A stretch of DNA of 64,000 bases, from assembly GCF_024323335.1 (NCBI RefSeq), contig NC_066579.1, forward strand, positions 252,333,575 to 252,397,574, written 5' to 3'. The notes beneath the pieces were generated by a model. It searched no databases. It saw only the letters and a list, made by a program, of their open reading frames with translations, and was not told where the DNA came from. This document shows positions 21,356-33,029 of this stretch, one piece after another. Numbering within the stretch: the first letter of the stretch is position 1; every line of letters starts with the position of its first letter. The position numbers and the translations under genes are program-made. The stretch is from Lathyrus oleraceus (lineage: Eukaryota > Streptophyta > Magnoliopsida > Fabales > Fabaceae).

Positions 21356-21654
21356 CAATGGAAGCAGTTGGTCTCAACTGGGTTGGATGAAACTACTGAT
21401 GATTGCATACAATGTCACACACGATGTCATGACATTGTATTGTGACAACCTGAATGCTGCAACTAGGTCCAAAAATCATATTCAGCACAAGTGGACCAAG
21501 GACAGTTTTTGCTATCATCACTCCATTAGAGAATTCGTGGAAGACAAATCCATGGGTCTAAAGCATGATATGGAAATAGATGACAAGGCTGCAAGATATT
21601 TGGGTCATATTCAGTTTGAATATGAAAGAGGGAAATTAGGGATTTGGACTCTTG
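21356..21654 (+). pseudogene. Ty1/copia RNase H C-terminus (Sirevirus), partial
   Basis: The frame reads MTLYCDNLNAATRSKNHIQH, the copia RNase H motif containing the catalytic Asp before Asn, then HHSIREFVED and, at the end, FEYERGKLGIW, matching the conserved C-terminal RGKLGI. The segment between is degenerate. The N-terminal part was cut off by element A. The same frame runs on into the spacer before the envelope-like ORF. Confidence 0.7.
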
Positions 21655-21873
21655 TGAAATCATGGCAATTAAAATGGAAAAGAAAAGGAAATAAAAACAG
21701 TGTCTTCCCACTAAAAAGAAAGAGCCACATTAATGAAAAATCATTCCCTAGCATTGAAAATAGTATTTATGCCCTTAGCACACGCTACCTAAACACAGCA
21801 ACTTCCATCTCCATTCAACTTCTCAGAGACACTCAGCTAGGGCAAAGAAACTTCTCTCAAAAGTTCTACAACA

Positions 21874-23629
21874 TGTCTCAACATCCATCATCATCTAGTT
21901 CAAAATCCTCTCACCATGCAAAGACTCCCTCAATGGAGTTTCTAGATGAAGACGTGCTGGACGTTACTCCGCTTTGCGTGATACCAGGTGACACCCCAGG
22001 TCCCTCTTCCATGGCTGGAGATAAGCAAGGTAATACCCCTGGTAAATCTTCTCTTCCAAAAGACATGCATATGTTGATCGTGCCATTAGGAACCTAGTTA
22101 CTAGGATTCTAAGTGAAGGGCATGAAGTCAAAGGGGTTTCTACCCCTCTGTCCGGAAGGGACCCCTCACCTGAGGAGGAACCTCATGCTGATAAATATGA
22201 TGACTCATCTAGATCAGAAAAGGAAGTTATTGTTGAGGGGCTATGCTCTCTAGGTAAAACCCTACCTAGCAAGAAACCAGCAAATGTGTCTCAGGAGAAT
22301 ATTATTGACCTAGAGGAAGAAAGCTCTGAAGAAGAGGATGATCCTTTGGTCCATCTTGTAAAACCTAATGTAGCTGAGAAACTGAGAACTAGGAAAGGGA
22401 AAAGTGTGGCTAAAATAAGAACAGCAAGAGTGAAAAAGGCTGCTGGTGTAGGACCCTCAAAATCCTGGAGCAAAGTTGAGGTTAGGAAAAGGAAAGAAAG
22501 AGACAGTTCTGACTCTGATGAGGATGTCAAAGACGATGTCCCAGACATCTCCCCTGCAAAGAGGCAGGCTGTTAAGAAGTCTCCTGGCAAAACTGATGCA
22601 GTGCACCTAGACAATATCTCCTTTCATTTAGAAGATGGTGCTGCAAAATGGAAATTTGTCATTCAGAGAAGGGTAGCTGTTGAAAGAGACCTTGGAAAAG
22701 AGGCTGGAGAGGTAAAGGAAGTAATTGATTTGATCAAAAATGTTGGACTAATGAAGACTGTGGATGCCTTACCGCAATGTTATGAGGGGTTAGTAAAAGA
22801 GTTTATTGTGAATATCCCTGAGGATATTTATGAAAATAGCAGCAGGGAGTTCTGCAGTGTGCTTGTAAGGGGAAAATGTGTGAAATTCTCACCAAGCATT
22901 ATCAACAAGTTCTTAGGAAGAGGAATTGATGGAGGAGTGGATCTAGAGACTACAGACAATGAGGTCTGTAGGATTATTACAGCTGGCCAAGTTAAGGAAT
23001 GGCCTAGTAGGAATCACCTTTCAGCTGGCAAGCTCACTATCAAATATGCCATCTTACACAAGATTGGTTCAGCCAACTGGGTGCCTACTAATCATATCTC
23101 TACCATCACCATTGGTCTTGGAAGAATCATTCATGCAATTGGAACCAAGATAAACTATGACTTTGGAAAGTTTATATTTGATCAAACCATCAGACATGCC
23201 TCCACAAATGCTGTGAAGCTGCCCATTGCCTTCCCATCCATTATTTGTGGCATTATCCTGAGCCAACAACCAGGCATACTGAGTACAAGTGACATTGCAA
23301 GCAGGAGAAAGTCCCCTCTATAAATTCACTATAAGCTTTTTGAGGGAAGTCATGTCAATGATGTTGTCATGACATCTGCCAGAAGAGAGCCTGCATCTCA
23401 AGGGAGCTTGATTGAGCAATTAAAATAAACCTGCAAGGAATTGGATAATGGTATAAGGGTGGCCAAGACAATAAAAGAAGCTTTGGAGGTTCTTATTTGT
23501 AGCCTGGAAAAGGAAGAAATAGATAAGGCTGGTAAGGATTCAAATGCAAGGTCAAAAGCCCAATCCAGTGGCAGCTCTGATAGCTCTGAAGGCTCTGAAG
23601 GTGAAGGTGATACTTCTTCCTCTGATTGA
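21874..23629 (+). pseudogene. Sirevirus envelope-like ORF (putative plant transposon protein family), broken
   Basis: Starts MSQHPSSSSSKSSHH, shifts frame near 22070, then stays open from about 22073 to a stop at 23321-23323, with another stop at 23426-23428 and an end at 23629. Features in order: Ser-rich head, acidic stretch (LEEESSEEEDD), basic Lys/Arg region with an NLS-like KRKERD, a folded core starting near 22610 (FHLEDGAAKWKFVIQRRVA ... KEFIVNIPEDIY ... FSPSIINKFLGR ... HLSAGKLTIKYAILHKIGSANW), hydrophobic segment FPSIICGIILS, and an acidic Ser-rich tail. The core matches the envelope-like family found after pol in legume Sireviruses. A true membrane role is unproven. Confidence 0.7.
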
Positions 23630-24502
23630 TGGTCTCCCCCCTTTGTGTTGAAGACTGGTATGAAGACTGTGTGAAGAATGTTCTAGGTGTGGCTGTTGTG
23701 ACTGTTTGTTTGAAGCTGTTCTGGTGTTGCTGTTTGGATGCTGAAGTTTTATTGTTTTTTTTTAAATGTGTAATTTGGGACAATCCTCATTGATGCCTGT
23801 TTGTAATATCTTGGGCTCTTGATGAGTTCCTTGGATTTGTTCATTATCTCAGCTATCACAGCTGTGCATGATGATGGTTTGTACTTCCTGAATATTATGT
23901 TTTAACATTATTAATGTTATAACATCTGATCTAGTATTCTCTACTAGGCTAATAGACATTTATTTTGTCTAATTGGTCACCTTTGGTCAATTTTGACTAA
24001 AAAGGGGGAGGAGTGCTGATGTGGAAGTTGTTGTGGAAGTTGTGAGATGTATATAGCTGAATGACAGCTATTATGGAAGGAAGTGCTCAGGTGTTAAAAC
24101 AGAATGTTATTCTGTTTACAGATGTCAAAGGGGATGTCTGATATGGTGCACAGGTGTTGATGTTGAAGTAGATGTCAGAATGACATTCTGGCTGGTACAG
24201 GTGCTGTGATTACAATAGCTGTTATGGAGGTTGTTTGATGTATGCACAGATTTAGGGGGAGAAGGAGTACCCTTGTGCATTTGTGTGTCTTACTAGTTGC
24301 ATCCATAACTAGTAATTCTGTTTTTGTTGCACAAATTAGGGGGAGGAGAAGTACCCTTGTGCATGTGTGTATTACTAGTAGCTATAGCTAGTAATTGTGT
24401 TTCTTCTGCTGCTGTTTAAACTGTTGTTTAACTACTGATAGTTTTCTTGTGAACAAAAAGGAAAGATATATGTTTTAGCCAAAATTTGCCAAAGTGGGAG
24501 TT
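23630..24502 (+). other. 3' UTR of the Sirevirus with three purine tracts
   Basis: Non-coding. Purine-rich words occur at about 23999-24012 (AAAAAGGGGGAGGAG), 24252-24267 and 24337-24350 (AGGGGGAGGAG), and AAAGTGGGAG lies next to the LTR start. Multiple PPT-like tracts separated by several hundred bases are seen in Sireviruses. Short words on either side of 24260 and 24340 are repeated (GTACCCTTGTGCAT, ACTAGTAGCTA/ACTAGTTGC). Confidence 0.6.
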
Positions 24503-24589
24503 TGTTGGTTCTATGTGTTGGCAGCAATTTTGGTAAAACAAAGAGAGTTCACAAGATGTTATGTGTGATGTCTTAACATAAGATATCCT

Positions 24590-24845
24590 ATGTACCTGCT
24601 GGAGTTCAAGAACATAATCATGCAGGATTGTTTCAGAATGTCATATGCAATGCCATGAATTTTGATATTTTGTTCCTGCTGGAGTTGAAATGAAAAACAT
24701 AATTATGCAGGACTGTATCAGGATGTCATACACGATGTCATGACACCTGATGTCTTCATGTACCTGCTGGAAGCTATAAAAGGAAATATGGAATTATGCA
24801 GGATTTTTCCAGGATGTCAGACCCGACGTCATGACATCCTGTACA
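24590..24845 (+). repeat. Three degenerate repeats in U3 of the Sirevirus LTR
   Basis: CCTGCTGG(A) recurs near 24596, 24675 and 24764, each followed by AT(T/C)ATGCAGGA and a TGTCAG/ATGTCAT block. The palindromic word GATGTCATGAC occurs in the second and third units (GACGTCATGACATC in the last) and also near 21420 and 23360 in the element body. Confidence 0.6.
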
Positions 24846-25077
24846 CAGAACATTCAGTGTGAATGTCTGGTGTTTTGTGATTGCACATTTAATGGCAATC
24901 TATGGATGATTGATGATCTAATTAGCTGACGCATTCAATCATGGATTACAACCTGATTTACTTATTTTCCAAGAAGATCTAACCAACTATTATGAAAAGA
25001 TTTAATTGGAAAGATCTAACCAGCAATCATGGATTATAACCTGATTTACTTATTTTCCAAGCCCAGCTGAAAGCTTC

Positions 25078-25085
25078 TATAAAAA
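25078..25085 (+). promoter_or_regulatory. TATA box of the Sirevirus LTR
   Basis: TATAAAAA followed by GGGACTTAG, about 575 bp into the LTR, a normal U3 length. Confidence 0.55.
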
Positions 25086-25245
25086 GGGACTTAGAAAACC
25101 TGTTTTACAACACAACCAATACTGAGCGAAATATAGAGAGAGAGCTAGGGTTTGTGTTCTGTTTAGTCGTGAGACTTGTAAGCCATTCAAGTTATCTTTT
25201 GATGATTGAATTGGACTGATTTGTGGTTGTAATTTATCACTCTAA

Positions 25246-25395
25246 AGCTGTGAAGCAAGAGTGTGTGTCTACTTGATCAAAGCTGTGAAGCAAGATCAAG
25301 TGTGTGTCTTCTTGATCAAAGTTGTTAAGCAAGATCAAGAGTGTGTCTTCTTGATTGAAACTGTGAAGTAAAATCAAGAGTGTGTTATTGAAAAG
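25246..25395 (+). repeat. About 46-bp tandem repeat in the Sirevirus LTR
   Basis: Nearly four units of CTGTGAAGCAAGATCAAG followed by TGTGTCTTCTTGATCAAAG. Each unit contains a CTTGATC and a GATCAAG, so units can pair with each other. Confidence 0.7.
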
Positions 25396-25725
25396 TATTT
25401 TCTTTTCTCAAGGGATTGTTGTTTAAGATCACAGGTGTAATGGTAAGGAAGTGAGTGGGTTTTCATATCTAAGAGTGCTTAGGTAGAAATTGCACGGGTA
25501 GAGATTAGGTGAGAAAGACGGTAACTTGTTGAAGTGTACGGAGATTCTTTGAACTGATTCTATTTTAGTGGATTTCCTTCCTGGCTTGGTAGCCCCTAGA
25601 CGTAGGTGAGTTGCATCGAACTGGGTTAACAATTGCTTGTGTCTTTTGCTTTACCATTCTGTATCTTTATCCTATTTGTATTAACAGATATTAGTGTCGT
25701 GACATTACCTTCAACATCTTATATT

Positions 25726-26660
25726 TGATACCAGAATTTCAATGCAGATAAGATTCATGTTCCTCCGACACTGTTGAACGTCATTTCCTCCCCATGGCCC
25801 TTCTCCATGTGAGGCATTGATATGATTGGCATGATTGAGCCCAAAGCGTCGAACGGACATCGTTTCATTTTGGTGGCTATTGACTACTTCACAAAGTGGG
25901 TTGAAGCGGCATCGTATGTGAATGTAACTAAGCAAGTTATTATGAGGTTCATCAAGAATCAGATTATATGTCATTATGGTGTACCAAGTAAGATCATTAC
26001 TGATAATGGTTTGAACTTGAATAATAATATGGTGGAAGCTCTTTGCAAAGACTTCAAGATTGCACATCATAATGCTTCTCCCTACAGAACTAAGATGAAT
26101 GGGGATATTGAAGCTGCAAACAAGAACATCAAGAAGATCATTCAGAAGATGGTTGTGACGTACAAGGATTGACATGAGATGCTCCCATTTGCTTTGCACG
26201 GGTACCGTACATCCATCCGCACTTCAACAGGGGCAACCCCGTTCTCACTTGTTTATGGCATGGAAGCTATGCTCCCAATAGAGGTTGAGATCCCATCATT
26301 GCATATGCTAATGGAAGCCAAGTTGACAGAAGCCGAATGGTGTCAGACCAGGTATGATCAGTTGAATTTAATCGAAGAGAAGAGGTTAACTACCATGTGT
26401 CACGGTCAGTTGTATCATTAGAGAATAAAGAAATTTTTTGATAAGAAGGTCAGACCTCGTGTATTCAGAAAAGGTGACCTTGTGCTCAATAAGATCCTAT
26501 CTTTCAAACCAAATTCTAGGGGCAAATAGACTCCTAATTATGAAGGCCCATATGTTGTTAAGAGAGACTTTCGGGCGGTGCTTTGATTCTTACAACTATG
26601 GATGGTGAAGAGTTCACACGTTCTGTGAACGCATATGCAGTCAAGAAATACTTCGCCTAA
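25726..26660 (+). pseudogene. Integrase C-terminal two thirds of element E
   Basis: The frame begins at NADKIHVPPT, just after the zinc finger, and keeps the catalytic Asp-Asp-Glu positions (GIDMIG, IITDNGLNL, GDIEAANKN). In-frame stops are at 25810-25812 (TGA), 26170-26172 (TGA), near 26420 (TAG) and 26527-26529 (TAG); three of these correspond to TGG codons in element A. A frameshift near 26565 precedes the C-terminal end. The GPY/F-like segment reads NYEGPYVV. Confidence 0.75.
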
Positions 26661-26677
26661 AAGAAAAGAACAGCTTG

Positions 26678-26827
26678 CTAAGTTGAAAACCCGAAAGGGC
26701 GGCTTAGGCAAAAATGAGTGTCTCGGTGGATTGAAAACCTGAAAGGGGGATCCAGACCAAAGTTAGAGGCATAAAACAGAAGATAGTTATCCCGATAAAT
26801 TGAGTACCCCACCTTGGGGCAATTTAT
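26678..26827 (+). repeat. Post-pol hairpin array of element E
   Basis: CTAAG (26678-26682) pairs with CTTAG (26703-26707) around CCC-GAAA-GGG; TGGATT and GATCCA follow near 26728-26754; then ATAAATTG (26795-26802) pairs perfectly with CAATTTAT (26820-26827) around CCCC/GGGG. The last stem has a sequence unlike those of A and C but the same architecture and the same trailing GCAAAAATTAGGGATTA. Confidence 0.65.
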
Positions 26828-28246
26828 GCAAAAATTAGGGATTATGGCAAGTAACTGCAAGTTGTTGATCTCCAGTCTTGAAGACTTTCTTGAGCACAAT
26901 GTTCGGTTCTGATTCATCTTCAACCAAAGCCAAGAGCACACTGGATATTGAAGGCAGTAGAAGAATTAGTGATAATTGTATTCAATGTAGCCATTTTCCA
27001 TGTAAATTACCACTTTTCAAACTTTTGTAAAGATCGATAGAGTCTTGTCATTTACAGATTATCATCATATTAAATAAAGTTGAGTTTTTATCCAATTGTT
27101 TCTACTCTTATTTATTCAGCTAAATGGAATTAAATTTTATTGTGATCATTTTGAAATTAAAGTTTTAAAATAAAAAATCATGTTTTCTTAAATAATAAAA
27201 GCAATTACTTTTTAAAGAGCAATCGATTTCATTAAAGGATGTTCACAGCAGTCCAAGGACAGGTAAGCCCTAAAATGTGAAGCATTATTGGTTTTTCCCA
27301 AGCAGTTGGTGTGATCTTTGTTTCTTCCCCATAAACATTTTTAGCTTCCAGCCGAGTTTTGATGGTTCCCTCAGTTGAGTTCGTAATTGCCTCCCTTGAG
27401 TTACAAGCGCGTTATCGCAACAGGTTGCATAGATTCAGCAATTTTGTCTCCCCTCAAGTCGCCAGCAGAGTTACTCATGACCCCTGTTAGCCTTGATTCT
27501 TGAGCAGTATTTTTAGTCCTCTGTAAGGTTGTCGCTCATTTGATATGGTGTCGAACTAAAATTACCCGCAGAGTTGATAATGCAGGTTTTCAGCAAATCT
27601 TTTCCTTTTCCCCAGCCAGGGTTGAGCCTTTGAGGTGGATAACTCCTGTTCTTTCCTTTGCGACTTTTTCTCTCCAGCAGCTGCTTCCATCCTGTGAGGA
27701 TTGGATGAGTATTGTATTGGTGATGTAGACCAGTGACCTTTGTATCCTTTGCGATTGTTTTGTCAGCATAATCATCATATATATACATATACATTCATAG
27801 ATTTCATCATTTCATTAATAATGCACTTTGTGATTCACTATTTCTCTGATCCTCTACTACGGTGGTATCCTTTCCCCCCACGCAGATTTGGTGTGTCTGT
27901 CCTCTTTCAATTATAGAGTGTCATCCCCTTTAAGTAGAAAGAATTTAACATTTCTCTTTCCCCATTGAGTTACTTCCTCGTGGATGATCATTATTTCAAT
28001 TTCCTCCCCATTTGATCGTCTGGATGGAATCACTCTTCCTGAGTTATATCCTCGCTGTGTTGAGTCTTTGATTGACCGTTTATTTCTAGATCTTGCCTAG
28101 ATAGATGCTTTTGGTCCCCTAAGAGTCTATTACCCAGTAACTGGTAATATTCTTCTCAATTTTCAAGTATCTCACTTTTGCCCCAATACTCGGTAAAAGT
28201 AACCTTTTTCTCCCTAGCGGATTCGTTTTCACGTGTCCCAGGAATT
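26828..28246 (+). other. 3' UTR of element E
   Basis: No gene is seen. From about 27300 to 28050 words such as GCCAGCAGAGTTAC (27461), CCCGCAGAGTTGATAA (27565), TTCCCCAGCCAGGGTTGAG (27608) and CTCCAGCAGCTGC (27671) again resemble the tRNA-Arg 3' end, as in A and C. The rest is T/C-rich. Confidence 0.5.
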
Positions 28247-28400
28247 CTATCCTTGATATGTTCATCTTAACCGATGACGAATACTCTTTCCCTTCTGAAT
28301 TTATCCTTGATATGTTCATCTTAACCGATGACGGATACTCTTTCCCTTCTGAATTTATCCTTGATATATTCATCTTAACCGATGACGGATATTCTCTTTT
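28247..28400 (+). repeat. 54-bp tandem repeat, three units
   Basis: CCTTGATAT starts units at 28251, 28305 and 28359. As 54 is a multiple of three, the array is open in one frame and encodes an 18-residue repeat (MFILTDDGYSFPSEFILD). It lies at the 3' end of the E fragment where hypervariable arrays occur in A and C, directly before the Ogre LTR, so translation is doubtful. Confidence 0.75.
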
Positions 28401-29918
28401 TGGTATGTGTAAGACCCCAATTTTGACCCTAAGATCCCTCATGCAATTTCATCATATGCATTAGCATTGGGATCACACCTTGGCATTCTCCTTACTCCTC
28501 TTTCATTGGTTTTGTTTGGGGAGAGATCACCAAGCACTATGTGATTGTATCATACTTGTATATTATCATTTTTACTAATCAAAATACCAAAAATATGTCT
28601 TTGTATTTGTCTAACCCCTTTGTAGGTAGGGCATGATCCCCATTGATCTATCAAGTTCACATCTAGGGTTTAACACCCTCATGGCTAAAAGTACAATCAA
28701 GGATTGATCCACAATGTCTCAAAGCATCATATATGAGTCCCAATGACCTCTACATGTTATATTGATCAAGTATTCTTCAAGAGTTTGGAGGTGATTTGCC
28801 TTGGAAACCTTTGTTTGATTGGGTATCTTAAGTAACTTCTCCAACAAGCTATCTCACCAATTGATCAAACTTCTAAAGGGACATTTAAAAATTCATCATA
28901 TTATGCATATATGATCTACCATGAGTCTATAAAGTCAAGAGAATTGGAGGTTAGCAAGTTGGTTGATGGTGGTTGGCCAGATGAATTCATCTAATCAAAA
29001 TTGGGCCTCCCTAGACCCTATCTCCTACAATTTTCACCATATGAAAATGATTTCAAGAGAAATGTTACTCTAAATGACATTCCAAACAACTTTCATGTTG
29101 ATACCTAGAGCTAGTTGTTCTTGGAAAATCATTTTCTATGTTGAAACAATATAGGTCATTTTTTCTAAACCCGAATTTGAATGTCAACTTCCCAAGACCA
29201 TAACTTGCTCAATTTTTATGAGATGAAATATTTCCAAGTTGAAAAATCAAATTCAATATATCTACTTCAACTTTGATGTTTGGAGTGAGAGCTAAATCAA
29301 CTTTTATGAGTATTTGATATGAGGATACATTATAGGTCATTTTTTACCTATACCTTTGAACAAGTGATTTTCCTCAACTTCAAAAATGCATAACTCTATC
29401 ATTCTAAAGCCAAATAACATGAAATTGGTGGCCATTTGGAAGGTATTTGAAATATCTACCACTTTGATAAAGACACCTTTCTCATTTGGAGCTCACATAA
29501 AAAGTTAAGTAAGGTGGAATATTGAGATATATGACTTAACACTTAGAAAAAAATTCAACATGTTGAAATTTTCAAACTTCCCCCTCAAAATTCACCATGA
29601 TCCAAGTTCCAATTGGAAACGTTTCCAACATCAAAGTTGTTCCCCTTGATCTAAGTCTCCAAAGAACCATGTTTCATGCATTTTGGATGAGGTTTGTTAG
29701 GGTTGCGCATGGTCTTAACAGGTCTGCATCATTAGAGAAACTCAAATGTCCAAAACTCCATTTCACTTTTCCTTGCCATTCAAGCATGATTTGAACTTCA
29801 GTACAGTTGAAATTGGATCATAATGGATTGCTTCATGGGCTTGTACACGCCCATGCAAGCTTGTGCATCACATTTCCAAATTTAGAAAATTTTCAAGTGT
29901 GCAATTATCAATCCCAAA

Positions 29919-29926
29919 TATAAATA
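29919..29926 (+). promoter_or_regulatory. TATA box of Ogre LTR
   Basis: TATAAATA followed by CAAGGCCTCTGAGC. In the deleted LTR copy the same site is changed (CTATAGACACAAGG near 55180), so that copy has probably lost its promoter. Confidence 0.65.
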
Positions 29927-32687
29927 CAAGGCCTCTGAGCGCATTTCAAGGACCCCTTGCGCGCCAGCTTTGCCCCCCAATTGAAACCCTCACAATTCAA
30001 AGGAAAGCCTGAGAATTTTCAACTTGAAAATTGAGTTTGAATCTCACTGTTTGGAGATTTAAAAACTCCATGATCCAAAGCTTTGTACCATTGCCAAACC
30101 ACTTCTGCAAGCTCCTCGAGTGTGATCAAGTCAAGTTTGAAGCAAGCAAGATCCATTCTACACAGCATTGAAGGTAATTTTCATAAATCTTCTTCTCTTC
30201 GATTCTCACTCAATTCTCTTGGATCTTTGGTTGTATGAAGTCCTACCAATATAGGCAAGAAGAATGAGTTGAATTGCGGTCAATTCGAAGCAACTCAGTT
30301 GACACACCTCAAAATTCAACTCCCCATATCTTTCTATATATTTGGAGTTAGTTGAAATTGAGGTCAGATTCGTGCTCTACGCCATTTTTTCTTTAGATCA
30401 TGTCCTCTTTTTTCATTTTGGTGATGGTGATGATTGAACCAGTCCGGTGGACCTCGCCTGAGAAGGTGATCAGAGGTCCAGCACTGGTGGTGTGCTGGAC
30501 AGGTTCTGAGTCATTGATCTCATTTAAAATGTTTTAATCTTGAGCGCCCAAAGTAATTACCACGCGTGTGGAACAGTTGACCGGGTGTATGGTGGAATGC
30601 GCGCTCACGTCCACTTGATTTGCCACCTCAATTAATGAGGGAGATCAAGTGGTCCACGTTTTTTTTGATTTTCTGATTTTCATTTTATTTCATTTGTTTT
30701 TCATTAATTCGTATTAATTTTAATATTGATCCAAAAAATATGAGAGTTTCACCAAAAAAATTTAAATAAATTCTTCTTTCATATTTTGAATTAAAATTAT
30801 TTTTTGGATCATTATTAATATTTTTCATGATTTAATTGATTTTGTGAATATTTTTAATTGTTTAAAAATACTTTTAAGTCTCCAAAAATTTTGAACTTTT
30901 TTCTCCAAGGTCCTTTGACCTTGTTTGAACTATGATAAATCTCATGGCCATTTCTTTGGTGTTTTGATGAGATTTTAGGAATTTGACAAACCATATTTAA
31001 TTTAATGCATTATTTTTAGTATTTTTAAATTGAATAAATGTCAAATAATTGTGTTGAGCTATCTTGATGATTTGTATAAGTTTAACTTGTGTTGTTGGGC
31101 CTTGGTCAATGTTGATTTGACTTTGTTAGGTTAATATCATTGAACTTAGGGGATTGATGGAATGTACATTGCATCTCCCAAAATGAATGAATGATCTTAA
31201 TTTGGTAAAAGTCCTCCTTTGACCAATTTGAGTTTTGATCTATTCCCCTCCCTCTTCATCTAACTCCCCTTCTTTATGCATTCATTTCATTTGGTATGTG
31301 ATATCTCTAAATCCTAAGGCTAGTTGATTGTAAAATCAACATAAGTATGGATGAGATTAGGCCACCTCTTTTGCATATTCTTTTTGTGTGTGTTATGTTT
31401 CATGAGCATAATCCATTATACTATGTCTCTAACATGCATTAACACCAAAATTATATTGCCCGGCCTCAAATAGTTGTGACTTCTACATAAGTCCAATTAC
31501 GATTTCTTAACATAGCGCTAAGTTTTTGATACAAAAGGCATAACATTCTAGTTAGTGAGATTGTAAGTCTCCCCTCTTTCATGGTATTGTGTGAAGACTT
31601 GACCTTTTTTCCTTCCTTTGAAAGATGTCTTGGTTCAAGTATCCATGCTTGTGATAAGTGGGTTGAGTGTTCTCCAAAGAATGATTTAAAATGAAAAGCA
31701 AAAACAATACTAACTTCTAATTCATTAACAACTAACATTTAATTTCAAGCCATTTACTTTTAATGCACTTTAATTTTTAAGCTTTATTCATTTGCCATTA
31801 TTCATGCCATTCTAATTGTTTATATTAATGCCTTTTCACTTTGTCCACTTGGACCATATTGTGTGATATATCTTGTTTGTGTATATTTTGTTTGTTTTTG
31901 TGGTCTTTGACCATTATTGTACATAATAAGACACAAAAACCCTAAAAAACTATTGTGTGGACTGTTGGTTTGATCTTGGGCAATTAGACTTAGAATATAG
32001 GCAACATTCTTATGCAAAAGGACTTGGCCAATGCCAACTTTCATGTAACCAAGTGCTTGCAATTTGAAACTTCATCTGAGTTCATCTGCAACATGATCTT
32101 TGTGAAGTTGTTATTTTGAACCTATGACTTGTGGAATTCATCTGCTACATGGGCAAATTTGAAGAAGATCAAGGAGTGGCTAAAGCTTGGATGTGGCTAT
32201 CTTTATTTGATTCCTTGCTCTTCAAATTAATATTGTATGCATTGTTTGTTGCTTGATTCTAATATCCAAGGGAATTTGGGGTTTCTATATGACATTCTTG
32301 TCCATTGGATTGCAGCCCATTTGTCAGATCTTTTCAACTCTTAACTTTTAAATTTATACTTAGGATTAGTCTCTTCATCTCCTCCCCACTTCTTTAATTT
32401 CAAAACCTCTCCCTCATTTTTAAAAAAAAAAAGTCTTCTTTGCTTGTACTAGTTTTTTTTGTTAAACTTTGACCACTTTGCAAACTAGAAACTTTGGTCT
32501 TATGCCATTACATTTTCAAACTTCTTTTCTTAAATCAAACTTATAAATAAACTTAAATATACTTGACTTAAAAATTTTAAAAGGCAAAAAGAACTAACTC
32601 ATTCGAACCATTTTCTAGGCCCTCGTGCCTTTCAAACTTTATTTTTGATTAAAAATAGTGCATCCACTTTGAAATTTGTATCATGAA

Positions 32688-32747
32688 CTACGAGGATTTG
32701 ATCCCTCATTTTATGTTGGTACGTAGGCACAAGTCCGAAGGTCTTGT
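32688..32747 (+). repeat. Structured U5 module of the Ogre LTR
   Basis: CTACG (32688-32692) pairs with CGTAG (32722-32726), then GC, then ACAAG (32729-32733) with CTTGT (32743-32747). The spacing and the CTACG...TACGTAGGC frame match modules in A, B, C and the solo LTR although surrounding sequence differs. In the copy near 56691 the C-to-T change in ACAAG keeps pairing as G-U. Confidence 0.5.
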
Positions 32748-33015
32748 CAAACACAAAAATATAATTAATGAATTCTTTTCTCATCCCCCCATTCTATTTG
32801 TTTGTAAACATCATTTTAATCAAAATACATATGCACACAAGAAAGGGCTCTCCCTAGGAGTACCTAGGACACTTTGGGTGCTAACACCTTCCCTCTGTGT
32901 AACCAACCCCCTTACATGTAATCTCTGGCATTTTATTAGTTTTGATTTGAAAACTTCTTACTTTTGGGTTTTGTTCGTACTTTTCCCTTTTCCCTTGGAA
33001 ACAATAAAAGCGCGG

Positions 33016-33029
33016 TGGCGACTCTTGTT
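33016..33029 (+). promoter_or_regulatory. PBS-like echo inside the LTR end
   Basis: TGGCGACTCTTGTT matches the start of the true PBS 74 bp downstream (TGGCGACTCTGTT) apart from one inserted T. The same GGTGGCGACTCT word is at the corresponding LTR end in A, C and the solo LTR (GGTGGCGGCTCT in B). Confidence 0.55.

Larger units (their letters stand above)
21356..25716 (+). mobile_element. Sirevirus (SIRE/Maximus-type Ty1/copia) 3' half
   Basis: Begins inside the copia RNase H where element A inserted, continues with an envelope-like ORF and 3' UTR with purine-rich tracts, and ends with a TG...CA LTR. The presence of an envelope-like ORF after pol is characteristic of Sireviruses. Its right flank is integrase of Tat element E, so the Sirevirus inserted into E. 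The 5' half should lie left of the window, beyond A and B. Confidence 0.75.
24503..25716 (+). mobile_element. Sirevirus LTR (1,214 bp)
   Basis: Starts TGTTGGTTCTATGTG after a purine tract and ends CTTCAACA. A TATA box lies at 25078-25085. U3 contains three degenerate units built around CCTGCTGGA, TTATGCAGGA and GATGTCATGAC; the downstream part has a 46-bp tandem repeat. The next bases, TCTTATATTTGATACCAGA, resemble a Sirevirus LTR/PBS junction but also merge with the integrase frame of element E. Confidence 0.65.
25717..28407 (+). mobile_element. Element E: Tat-lineage fragment (integrase and 3' UTR)
   Basis: Integrase core and C-terminus, a hairpin array and a long 3' UTR related to those of A, B and C but more diverged. 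Its left side is interrupted by the Sirevirus and its right side by the LTR of Ogre element D, making it the oldest layer visible. Its own LTRs are not in the window. Confidence 0.7.

Noticed and set aside
21348..21870. A host gene starting in the LTR at 21348
   Set aside because: The first codons are LTR end and the rest is copia RNase H; it is a retroelement fragment.
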